A DNA stretch of 64,000 bases. Source: Mucilaginibacter lacusdianchii (lineage in GTDB: Bacteria; Bacteroidota; Bacteroidia; Sphingobacteriales; Sphingobacteriaceae). Within the stretch, counting starts at the first letter, position 1. Each line of letters begins with the position of its first letter. The stretch covers positions 124,001 through 188,000 of the forward strand of contig NZ_WSRW01000001.1 of the NCBI RefSeq assembly GCF_009770985.1, read 5' to 3'. The notes below the pieces were generated by a model. It was not told the DNA's origin. It ran no database searches and worked only from the letters and a program-made list of their open reading frames with translations. Positions 15,140-23,735 of the stretch are shown in pieces. Made by a program: the position numbers and the translations under genes.

Positions 15140-17047
15140 CTACATATAAGCGCGTTGATTTTTGCCTTCCATCCAGTTGGCAAAGGCGCGGTTAACTACC
15201 TTGTTTCCACCAGGGGTTGGATAATCACCCGAAAAATACCAGTCGCCCAGGTGATTTGGACAGGCAATATGTAAATTATTCAGTGTTTGGTAAATTACGT
15301 GTACTTCAGCATTTAAATTCTTAGGGGTGATGATTTGCGCAATGCGGTCAGATATTTGCTGATCGGTAAATGGCGCATATATAGCCTTTACATAATTTTC
15401 TACCTGTTCTTTAGGTAATGACATACTGGCTTTAGCTTTTTGATAAGCATCCAGAATTATCTCTTCCTGACCGGTTTCTTTCAGCAAACTAACAGCCGCC
15501 TCAAAGGCCACAAACTCGCCCATGCGCGACATATCAATACCGTAACAATCCGGGTAACGGATTTGCGGAGCTGATGAAACAATAATAATCTTTTTAGGAC
15601 CTAAGCGATCCATAATTTTCAGGATGCTTTGCTTTAGCGTTGTACCACGCACAATCGAATCGTCCAGCAACACCAATGTATCGGTACCGTTGTTCACCAA
15701 TCCGTAAGTAGTGTCATAAACATGGGCCACCATTTCACCGCGATCAGCATCCTGCGTGATGAAAGTACGCAGCTTTACGTCTTTAATAGCCAGCTTCTCT
15801 ACACGCGGTGCCATGGCTAATACCTCGCTCAATTCCTCATCAGTAATTTTGTCTGCACGGTTTAGCAGGCGGTCGCGCTGGTATTGTTTAATGTATTTGT
15901 TCACCCCTTCAACCATGCCGTAAAAAGCAGTTTCGGCAGTGTTAGGAATGTAAGAGAATACAGTGTTTTTAATATCGTGGTTAACCGCTTCCAATATTTG
16001 CGGGCACAATAAACGACCTAATTGTTTACGCTCACGATAGATAGCAGCATCACTACCACGTGAAAAGTAGATACGCTCAAACGAGCACGATTTTTTTTCT
16101 TTAGGCTCGCTAAACTGCTCTTCGGCCACATGGCCGCTTTTTTTGATGATCAGTGCATGACCCGGGTTAATCTCTTTAATCTTCTCAAGCGGAATATTAA
16201 AAGCCGTTTGTATTGCAGGGCGCTCGGAGGCTGCTACCACAATTTCATCATCAGCATAATAAAACGCCGGACGAATGCCAGAAGGGTCGCGCATAATAAA
16301 GGCATCGCCATGGCCCAGTATACCTGCAATGGTATAACCACCATCCCAGTTTTTGGCCGATTTCTTCAGAATTTTGGCTACGTCCATATTATCGCCAATC
16401 ATTTTACTGATCTCGATGTTATCGTCATTACCCTCGCGCTTAAACTGATCGAATAAGCCTTGCACCTCGGTATCCAAAAAGTGACCGATTTTCTCGAGCA
16501 CGGTTACTGTATCGGCTTTCTCTTTCGGGTGCTGGCCTAACTCGTACAATTGCTGCAGCAATTCATCAACATTCGTCATGTTAAAGTTGCCGGCAATAAC
16601 CAAGTTACGGGTCATCCAGTTGTTTTGGCGTAAAAACGGATGGCAGCTTTCAATGCTGTTTTTGCCGTGTGTACCGTAACGCAAGTGCCCCAGCAAAACT
16701 TCGCCGGTAAAGCTGATGTTTTCCTTCAGCCATTCGGCATCTTTAATTTTATCAGGCTGCTCTTTCTCTACATCCGCAAACTTTTTTTGGATGTATTCAA
16801 AAATGTCGGCTACTGCGTTAGATGCCATAGAACGGTGGCGGCTGATGTAGCGTTTACCGGGTTCAACATCTAATTTAATGGTGGCCACACCGGCACCGTC
16901 TTGTCCACGGTTGTGCTGCTTTTCCATCAGCAGGTACAGCTTATTAAGGCCGTACATGGCAGTACCATATTTTTTTTGATAATAGGATAGTGGCTTTAAC
17001 AGGCGGATAAAGGCAACACCGCATTCATGCTTGATCTGATCGCTCAT
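15140..17047 (-). CDS. purF: Amidophosphoribosyltransferase-type protein, long Bacteroidota form
   Basis: Class II glutamine amidotransferase plus phosphoribosyltransferase, the architecture of PurF, which makes 5-phosphoribosylamine from PRPP and glutamine. Nucleophile Cys is residue 9 in KHECGVAF, with NRGQDGAG and RYGTHG glutaminase motifs and the PRPP motif VLLDDSIVRGTTL. At 635 residues it is longer than normal PurF (about 500); this long form is common in Bacteroidota, often as a second copy. I chose the ATG at 17047. An upstream GTG at 17065 would place the start inside the -7 element. The 'purF' name rests on architecture; a distinct role is possible. Confidence 0.85.
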   Translation of the reverse strand: MSDQIKHECGVAFIRLLKPLSYYQKKYGTAMYGLNKLYLLMEKQHNRGQDGAGVATIKLDVEPGKRYISRHRSMASNAVADIFEYIQKKFADVEKEQPDKIKDAEWLKENISFTGEVLLGHLRYGTHGKNSIESCHPFLRQNNWMTRNLVIAGNFNMTNVDELLQQLYELGQHPKEKADTVTVLEKIGHFLDTEVQGLFDQFKREGNDDNIEISKMIGDNMDVAKILKKSAKNWDGGYTIAGILGHGDAFIMRDPSGIRPAFYYADDEIVVAASERPAIQTAFNIPLEKIKEINPGHALIIKKSGHVAEEQFSEPKEKKSCSFERIYFSRGSDAAIYRERKQLGRLLCPQILEAVNHDIKNTVFSYIPNTAETAFYGMVEGVNKYIKQYQRDRLLNRADKITDEELSEVLAMAPRVEKLAIKDVKLRTFITQDADRGEMVAHVYDTTYGLVNNGTDTLVLLDDSIVRGTTLKQSILKIMDRLGPKKIIIVSSAPQIRYPDCYGIDMSRMGEFVAFEAAVSLLKETGQEEIILDAYQKAKASMSLPKEQVENYVKAIYAPFTDQQISDRIAQIITPKNLNAEVHVIYQTLNNLHIACPNHLGDWYFSGDYPTPGGNKVVNRAFANWMEGKNQRAYM

Positions 17048-17064
17048 GTCTGAAAATGAAGCCA

Positions 17065-17072
17065 CGAAAGTA
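17065..17072 (-). promoter_or_regulatory. Likely -7 element of the PurF-type gene
   Basis: On minus it reads TACTTTCG, one base from TAnnTTTG. It lies 17 bp before the ATG at 17047 and overlaps the alternative GTG at 17065, which argues for the ATG. Confidence 0.4.
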
Positions 17073-17140
17073 CAATTTTTTTATTTGATATATGGACTGC
17101 AATTTGTCATACAAAAGCATTAAAACGGCCAAATTTCAAT

Positions 17141-17173
17141 AAAAAAGCCCAACCTTATTAAGGATGGGCTTTG
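17141..17173 (-). terminator. Terminator of the ammonium channel gene
   Basis: AAAGCCCAACCTT pairs with AAGGATGGGCTTT (12 of 13 pairs) around a 3-nt loop, with the A-run at 17141-17146 giving a U-run on the minus transcript. It lies 30 bp past the amt stop. Confidence 0.85.
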
Positions 17174-17202
17174 CGATATAACATAAATAGAGGGTTAAAG
17201 AC

Positions 17203-18513
17203 TTATAACTTTTCGCCGTGCTGACTGATGTCCAAACCAACCGTTTCTTCTTCAATACTCACACGTAATGGTGTAATTAAGTCGGTTACTTTAAGCAGCA
17301 GCATAGAACCGGCAAAGGCAAAAACAGACACGCCTATTAAGGCACTGGTTTGCACAATGAACAGATGCGTTTCGCCAAAAAACAAACCGTTGCCTACGTT
17401 CTTTACAATGGGATTAACATTTTGATGAGCAAATACACCAGTAAGCAACATCCCAACCATACCGCCTACACCATGGCAAGGAAATACATCAAGCGTATCA
17501 TCAATACTGGTACGGGTACGCCATTCTACTACTAAATTACTTATCAATGCAGAAATAATACCGATTGACAATGAGTGCGGAACAGAAACAAAACCAGCAG
17601 CTGGAGTAATAGCCACTAACCCGACTACAGCACCAATACAGGTACCCATAGCCGATGGCTTACGGCCGCGCAGCATATCAAAAAACACCCATGTTAAACC
17701 GGCGGCTGATGCTGCTGTTGTAGTGGTTGCCAATGCTGTTGCTGCTAACGAGGTAGCCCCCAATGCTGATCCAGCATTGAAACCAAACCAACCAAACCAA
17801 AGCAAACCGGTACCGATAATAACATAAGTGATACGTGCCGGCGAATGGCTGGCCTCGTTACGGCGCTTCAAGTAAATGGCCGACGCCAGTGCCGCCCATC
17901 CGGCCGACATATGCACTACTGTTCCTCCCGCAAAATCGAGCACGCCTAGTTTAGCTAAAAAGCCGTCGGGATGCCAGGTGCAATGCGCTAATGGTGCGTA
18001 AATAAATATAAAAAACAGGAATAAGAAAACCAGGTAAGAGTTGAAGCGGATACGTTCGGCAAAAGCACCAGTTATAAGTGCCGGGGTGATGATGGCAAAC
18101 TTTAACTGGTACATGGCAAACAGTACCAGCGGAATGGTAGTTGCACCAGGCCAAACAGCACCATCCAACATCCCTCTCATCATAAAGTAGGTTGATGGAT
18201 CGCCAATAACACCACCGATGGATTTACCAAAGGCCAAACTAAATCCAAACACCACCCAAGTAACTGTTACAATAACCATACAGATTAAGCTTTGCAGCAT
18301 GGTAGAAATAACGTTCTTTTTGTTGACCATACCTCCGTAGAAGAAAGCCAGCCCAGGTGTCATGATTAATACTAATGCTGTCGATACCAACATCCAGGCT
18401 ACGTCACCAGTATCATACTTGGTTCCGCTTTGCGGATGTACTTCAATAGAAGGGAACAGGAAAGTAAGAATGAGAATTAGAACAATAATTGTGAATGGTA
18501 GGAACCGCTTCAT
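17203..18513 (-). CDS. amt: Ammonium transporter, Amt family
   Basis: The 436-residue channel conducts ammonia/ammonium across the inner membrane. An N-terminal signal-like segment (residues 5-20) precedes about eleven helices. Family signatures are AWMLVSTALVLIMTPGLAFF near 38, the conserved DFAGGTVVHMSAG segment carrying the first pore His, and FPCHGVGGMVGMLLTGVFA carrying the second. The C-terminal tail is short and acidic. No glnK/glnB gene adjoins it, unlike many amt loci, so PII regulation would act in trans. It lies just upstream of the glutamine-using PurF-type gene but a terminator separates them. Confidence 0.95.
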   Translation of the reverse strand: MKRFLPFTIIVLILILTFLFPSIEVHPQSGTKYDTGDVAWMLVSTALVLIMTPGLAFFYGGMVNKKNVISTMLQSLICMVIVTVTWVVFGFSLAFGKSIGGVIGDPSTYFMMRGMLDGAVWPGATTIPLVLFAMYQLKFAIITPALITGAFAERIRFNSYLVFLFLFFIFIYAPLAHCTWHPDGFLAKLGVLDFAGGTVVHMSAGWAALASAIYLKRRNEASHSPARITYVIIGTGLLWFGWFGFNAGSALGATSLAATALATTTTAASAAGLTWVFFDMLRGRKPSAMGTCIGAVVGLVAITPAAGFVSVPHSLSIGIISALISNLVVEWRTRTSIDDTLDVFPCHGVGGMVGMLLTGVFAHQNVNPIVKNVGNGLFFGETHLFIVQTSALIGVSVFAFAGSMLLLKVTDLITPLRVSIEEETVGLDISQHGEKL

Positions 18514-18618
18514 TATTTTAAGATTTTTGAATTTATATCGGCCTGAAAATATAAATTTAATCAGAAAAAGCTTAAATAAATCTCAACTTTTTAAATAAAA
18601 AGACAAAATTTCTTGGAT

Positions 18619-20121
18619 TTATAAGAATTTACCGAGATAATCTGGAAAAATCCCAAGCAACAATACCACAAACGCTGCTACTATGCAAAATGTCACCAAG
18701 CTTTTATTGATAATGGTTCCCTCCTGATGATCTTCCGGCTTTTTCAAAAACAAATTGAGCGGAATTTTAAGGTAGTAAAACAAAGAAACTACTGTAGTAA
18801 CCGCACCAGTAACCAATAAAAGCATTAAAATAATACTATGATTTTGCTGATACACGGCGTAAACTGCCGAAAACACTAGTAATTTACCATTAAACCCCGC
18901 TGAAACCGGCAAACCAGTTAAGGATATTAATAAAATAACAAAACTTACAGAAGCAACCGGATATTTTATGCCTAATCCGCGATAATCATGCAAAGTGTGG
19001 GCCTGTACGGCGTTAGCAAAAAAGCTTACCAAAGCCAAAGCTCCAAGGTTAGCAATTGCATACACCAACAGATAAAAATTTAAAGCGGTAACACCCTGTG
19101 CACTAAAGGTAACAATAGCCATTAAGGCAAAACCTGTATGCCCGATGCTGGAATACGCCAGCATACGCTTAATGTTTTGCTGCCAAATGGCCGCAAAATT
19201 ACCGGCAATAAGCGTTACAATAGCAACGGCAGATATGGCCAGCCTAAAATCCAATACATTCCAGTCTGTAGAGGAAATGAACGGTGTCAGGAAATTAATC
19301 AGCAACCCGAAGGCGGCTATTTTAGGCAAAGTGGATAAGTAGGCTGTAACCGGTGTTGCGGCGCCCTGATATACATCGGGTACCCAAAAATGTAAAGGCA
19401 CAAATGACAATTTAAAGCCTAAACCAGCCAGAATAAGCACCAACGCAAAACCAACGCTAAGCGGATTTACCTGCAACAGGTTACGTACAAACAGCGGATC
19501 AAACAATTCAATTGTTCCTGTAAATCCATATATGAGTGATATCCCATACAGCATTACTGCTGACGATGCTAAGCCGAACAGGACATACTTTAAACTGGCC
19601 TCGGCACTAAACGCATTCTCAGACCGGTAAGCTACCAGCAGATAAGAAGCGATTGATACCATCTCAACTGACAAGAATATGGTTAACCACGTGGCCGACA
19701 TCACCATAAGGTGCATACCCAACAGGGATGCAATGATGATGGTATATACATCACCCAATCCTTTAGGATGCGCTTTCAGGTTTTCATCCCAAGGCAAATA
19801 CAGCAACAGTAAAAACGCTAGTCCGTCTAATATCAGTTTTTGTATGGTGGCAGTATGATGAAGCAGTAAATTATTATTAAATAACAACAACGGTGCTTGC
19901 GTGCGAAAGGTGGCATATTGTACCAAATCGGCCGTTAAAATAAATAGCAGCCCCGCACACGCTAATATGCGGCACACCCAATCAGATTGCTTGCCAAATA
20001 TCAGATCGGTTACCAGTACCAGTAAAAACAATATACTTATATACAGCTCGGGCTTAAACAGCGGCAGACTGGTAAGTGTATCATTTAACAGGTTGTGTAT
20101 GTAGGGCTGCAGTTCGTTCAT
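18619..20121 (-). CDS. nuoN: NADH-quinone oxidoreductase subunit N
   Basis: NuoN is one of three antiporter-like proton-pumping subunits of the complex I membrane arm. The 500-residue length and roughly 14 helices fit. The helix motif with the key Glu (TIFLSVEMVSIASYLLVAY, about residue 145) and the Lys-containing GLGFKLSFVPLHFWVPDVYQ segment (about 230-250) are clear. It is the last gene of the nuoH-I-J-K-L-M-(DUF4139)-N operon. It starts 6 bp after the DUF4139 gene's stop, so it relies on read-through from the upstream nuo genes. Confidence 0.96.
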   Translation of the reverse strand: MNELQPYIHNLLNDTLTSLPLFKPELYISILFLLVLVTDLIFGKQSDWVCRILACAGLLFILTADLVQYATFRTQAPLLLFNNNLLLHHTATIQKLILDGLAFLLLLYLPWDENLKAHPKGLGDVYTIIIASLLGMHLMVMSATWLTIFLSVEMVSIASYLLVAYRSENAFSAEASLKYVLFGLASSAVMLYGISLIYGFTGTIELFDPLFVRNLLQVNPLSVGFALVLILAGLGFKLSFVPLHFWVPDVYQGAATPVTAYLSTLPKIAAFGLLINFLTPFISSTDWNVLDFRLAISAVAIVTLIAGNFAAIWQQNIKRMLAYSSIGHTGFALMAIVTFSAQGVTALNFYLLVYAIANLGALALVSFFANAVQAHTLHDYRGLGIKYPVASVSFVILLISLTGLPVSAGFNGKLLVFSAVYAVYQQNHSIILMLLLVTGAVTTVVSLFYYLKIPLNLFLKKPEDHQEGTIINKSLVTFCIVAAFVVLLLGIFPDYLGKFL

Positions 20122-20127
20122 TAGTTC

Positions 20128-22008
20128 TTATTGTACAATAACAGATTGATTTTTGGGGTAATGTACCTGATATTTCAATCTCAGTTTCTTTTCGGCTTGC
20201 GGGCTCAGATTCATAGTCCATGATACTATACCGTTTACCGCATCAGTTTTACCGCCAGATTGCTCCTGCGTTTCAACCTCAATGGCCGAGTTTTGCGAAA
20301 CAGGCACCTGATCTTGCACCAGCAAATTTACAGGTTGAGATTTACGATTTCTAACAGTAATCAACCAATCGCGGGTTTCTTTTTTATTGGAACCCAGTAA
20401 ACTCTGTTTTTCGGTCAGGTCTTTTTGCAGCGTACGGGTAACAACAATGCTTTTATCAGCACCTAACGATAAGTTTAGTGTATCATTCACAGACCTAGTA
20501 TCTATCAACGATTTGCCGATAAACGTTCCCTCGAAAAATAAATTAGCCTCGCCCGATAAAAAGCTGTACTGATTCCAGTTGGTAAGCTTTGCGGTTAAAA
20601 AAACATCGGTGCTTAATTTGGGAGCGACGTAGTATTCAAATGCTGCAGGTACGCTTACCTGGTTAATTTCTACCAGATATTGCTTGCCATCGCTTGGAAT
20701 ACTGTATGGATTATCAATGTTAAATTCAACATTGTTTTGATTTTCATTTTGTTGAACAACAATGGGGTTGCTTTCATAAGACGAAGCACCGGTAATTGCA
20801 ACTTTAGCATATGCTTTATCTACAGCTACCCCGGCAACCCTTCCCTGCAATGCACTATAACCAACCGTTACAACTTCGTTTAACCGCTGTGTAGATGTTG
20901 GTAACGCTACATTGATAGTTTCCACTGTTGCAGATCTTTCCTGCACTTCGAAGCCAACAAAACTATACACTAAGGTTTGATTACCCTGCGGTATCTGGAT
21001 GCTGTAATTGCCTTCAGCGTCGGTATTGGCACCTATTGAAGTACCTTTCACTTTTACAGCAACACCAGCAAGAGGCTGCCCATCATCCTGCCCCACTACC
21101 CTCCCGGTAACTCGCGTGATATGCGCTACTTGGTTTGTATAAACCATTCCTAAGTTTAAGTAATATGGATTAAGTTCCGGTTTACTACCACTTACTGATG
21201 GGTTGCCTGTTGATAGTGTCAACTTAATATTATTCCACTCCTCGCCGCTTTGCTGGTTCACGTTGGCTTTGTAAGTGATAGTAATAGGACTGTTTACGTT
21301 TTTAGCACGAATATCATAGGTTGGATACCAACCGGCACGGTTTACCAAGTAAGTAAATGTAAACTGTGATTGCAGCGCCGCTTTGGATGATACCGTAACT
21401 TGTATAGTGCTGGTTGCTTTGCTGTCGCTTCGGCTCACTTCAACTATCTGGCGATCATACTTTTGCAAATCGGCATTTAATTGAGTAATCAATTCATTTA
21501 CTGCTTGCTGCTTTCTTTTTACCTCGGTTAAGCGGGCCGTTTGGAAATCGAGCGCTTGTTTAAGCTTCAACACATCCAAACTGGTGTTAGCACCACTAAT
21601 TACCTGATTTTTCAGCAGCATATTTTCTTCTTCTTTGTAAATGTTGAAGGCGCTGTTTTGCAGTTCAAGCCTGTTACGAATAAGGTGCTGCTGATCTTGT
21701 AATTCCTGCACCCGTTTTTGTTTAGACTGTTCGTTCAGATAATCCAGTTCGCGCTTAACGGATAGTATCGTAAAATCGCCACCAGCTTTAACCTGCAAAC
21801 TTTGCACATCCATATCGGCGGCCAATCCTTCGAACGTTAGGGTAGAATTGCCGGCCGGTATATTGGCCGTTGCTGTACGGGTAACCTGCGCGCCGCTTAA
21901 AAATAACACTACTTTTTGTGCTTTTGATGGAATTTTAGGGCCGGTATCGGCTTTGCCTATTACAGCGACGAAGAACAAACCAGCGGATAATAATAATTTT
22001 TGGATCAT
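20128..22008 (-). CDS. DUF4139 (MuiA-like) protein with inserted carboxypeptidase-regulatory/SusC-like segment
   Basis: Secreted 626-residue protein of the DUF4139/'mucoidy inhibitor A' family: signal peptide (MIQKLLLSAGLFFVAVIGKA), the N-terminal KVVLFLSGAQVTR domain, a coiled coil (about 90-190), then the beta-rich DUF4139 part (FTYLVNRAGWYPTYDIRAKN). Between two halves of that domain, residues about 300-400 form a CarboxypepD_reg-like fold (TGRVVGQDDGQPLAGVAVKV) followed by LNEVVTVGY and LQGRVAGVAV, both hallmarks of SusC-type receptors. The reading frame opens earlier, at 22134, but the signal peptide supports 22008. It sits inside the nuo operon between nuoM and nuoN. Molecular function unknown. 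Confidence 0.85.
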   Translation of the reverse strand: MIQKLLLSAGLFFVAVIGKADTGPKIPSKAQKVVLFLSGAQVTRTATANIPAGNSTLTFEGLAADMDVQSLQVKAGGDFTILSVKRELDYLNEQSKQKRVQELQDQQHLIRNRLELQNSAFNIYKEEENMLLKNQVISGANTSLDVLKLKQALDFQTARLTEVKRKQQAVNELITQLNADLQKYDRQIVEVSRSDSKATSTIQVTVSSKAALQSQFTFTYLVNRAGWYPTYDIRAKNVNSPITITYKANVNQQSGEEWNNIKLTLSTGNPSVSGSKPELNPYYLNLGMVYTNQVAHITRVTGRVVGQDDGQPLAGVAVKVKGTSIGANTDAEGNYSIQIPQGNQTLVYSFVGFEVQERSATVETINVALPTSTQRLNEVVTVGYSALQGRVAGVAVDKAYAKVAITGASSYESNPIVVQQNENQNNVEFNIDNPYSIPSDGKQYLVEINQVSVPAAFEYYVAPKLSTDVFLTAKLTNWNQYSFLSGEANLFFEGTFIGKSLIDTRSVNDTLNLSLGADKSIVVTRTLQKDLTEKQSLLGSNKKETRDWLITVRNRKSQPVNLLVQDQVPVSQNSAIEVETQEQSGGKTDAVNGIVSWTMNLSPQAEKKLRLKYQVHYPKNQSVIVQ

Positions 22009-22137
22009 GATTGAGTTGCTCAAGGTTATACATGTTGTTTGTTGAACCGGCAACTGCCTTACAGCAGATGCCGAACATATATAAGATGCAGCAACAGGTA
22101 CTATTCCATAAATTATTTTACCCGTTTTGCTCATTTT

Positions 22138-23730
22138 TTATTTATGCTGTAAAAACTGCACAAATGCCAGCACCGAATCATTGATTTTATCCAGCGCCAA
22201 AGAAGGCATAATACCCAATATCAGGGCTAGTAAGGCCAATGGCAGCAGGGCTGCTTTTTCACGTACATCTAATTTGGTTAAAGCCGTTCTCCATATTTCG
22301 CCGCCTTTCAGCAATTCTTTGCCAAAAAACATCCGCTGCAGCGTCCACAAAAAGTAGGCGGCACTTAACAATATACCCACCGAACCGCAAACCGCCATCC
22401 AGTGCGGGATAAGCGTTGACTTAAAAGCGCCAGCTAGCGAGAAAGCCTCGGCCACAAATGCCGAAAAGCCGGGTAAGCCTAATGAGGCGAAAAAGGCAAT
22501 CATAACATAAGTGGCGTACTCGGGCATTAAAGTAGCTAATCCGCGGAAATTATAAATATCCCGGTCGTGTACGCGGTTGTAGATTACCCCTACCAGGAAG
22601 AATAGCATTGATGATAAAAATCCGTGACTAATCATTTGCATCATAGCACCGCTTACACCTTCGGCAGTTTGCGAGGCAACGCCTAACAATACAAATCCCA
22701 TATGCGACACAGATGAATAGGCAATCAGGCGTTTCAAATCACGCTGAGCTAAGGCATTTAATGCACCGTACAAAATGGAAACAACACCTAATAAGCCTAG
22801 CCAGAAAGCGCAAGATGCGGCTACCTCAGGAAAAATACCCATACAGATACGGATAATACCATATCCGCCTATTTTAAGCAGTACCCCGGCTAAAATGATA
22901 GATACCGGCGTAGGCGCTTCCACGTGTGCATCGGGCAGCCAGGTATGCAATGGCACAACCGGCACTTTAATAGCAAATGCCACAAACAGTACCACAAAGC
23001 CCACTACCCTGGCCGATATACCGAAAATGGTTTGCGGCACAGCCAATCCGAATACCGAATATTTTTGAAAATTAGCTGGGTTCATCATCTGTACAATATT
23101 GAACGTATGATTGCCTGTGGCCGGGTCAGTAACCGAAAGGTACAGGCCTACCATTACCAATAACATAAACACCGAACCAAACAGTGTATATAAAAAGAAC
23201 TTAATGGCAGCATACTCGCGCCGTACACCACCCCACATACCAATTAAAAAGTACAGCGGCAGCAGCATCAGCTCGTAAAACAAGTAAAACAAAAAGAAAT
23301 CAAGCGCACTGAATACACCCATTACAGCCATATCCAACAGCAGAAATAATACGAAGTAGCCTTTTAGGTTGCTTTTAATTTCCCACGAGGCCAGCGTTGC
23401 AATCACCATCACAATAGCACTCATTACCAATAGCATAATTGACATACCATCGGCCCCTACAAAATAATCAATCTGCATTTTACCAACAGTGCCTAAATTC
23501 AAGCTAATCCATGGCAGTTTATGTACAAACTGGTACTGACTTTCCTGATTTATACCGCCAAAAGCTGCGCCAGTTTTGAAATTTAAGTACATGAATGCAC
23601 TCATTCCCACCTGTAATAAGGTAGCCAGCAGGGTAATGTATTTAAAGCTTGCCCTGAATGATGATGGTAAGGCCAGAATAATCAGTCCGAACAGTGCAGG
23701 GGTAAAAATGAGTAGAGTTAATATATTCAT
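22138..23730 (-). CDS. nuoM: NADH-quinone oxidoreductase subunit M
   Basis: NuoM (530 residues) is an antiporter-like proton-pumping subunit of complex I with about 14 helices. The essential Glu lies in FLFYLFYELMLLPLYFLIG near residue 150 and the Lys in ILAGVLLKIGGYG near 260, preceded by LHTWLPDAHVEAPT. It begins 5 bp after the nuoL stop, as expected for a tightly coupled operon. Downstream, the DUF4139 gene follows where nuoN would normally start. Confidence 0.97.
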   Translation of the reverse strand: MNILTLLIFTPALFGLIILALPSSFRASFKYITLLATLLQVGMSAFMYLNFKTGAAFGGINQESQYQFVHKLPWISLNLGTVGKMQIDYFVGADGMSIMLLVMSAIVMVIATLASWEIKSNLKGYFVLFLLLDMAVMGVFSALDFFLFYLFYELMLLPLYFLIGMWGGVRREYAAIKFFLYTLFGSVFMLLVMVGLYLSVTDPATGNHTFNIVQMMNPANFQKYSVFGLAVPQTIFGISARVVGFVVLFVAFAIKVPVVPLHTWLPDAHVEAPTPVSIILAGVLLKIGGYGIIRICMGIFPEVAASCAFWLGLLGVVSILYGALNALAQRDLKRLIAYSSVSHMGFVLLGVASQTAEGVSGAMMQMISHGFLSSMLFFLVGVIYNRVHDRDIYNFRGLATLMPEYATYVMIAFFASLGLPGFSAFVAEAFSLAGAFKSTLIPHWMAVCGSVGILLSAAYFLWTLQRMFFGKELLKGGEIWRTALTKLDVREKAALLPLALLALILGIMPSLALDKINDSVLAFVQFLQHK

Positions 23731-23735
23731 CAGGT

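Noticed and set aside
22009..22134. N-terminal extension of the DUF4139 protein to 22134
   Set aside because: The extension would place a second signal-like sequence before a standard signal peptide; the start at 22008 is simpler. It remains possible.
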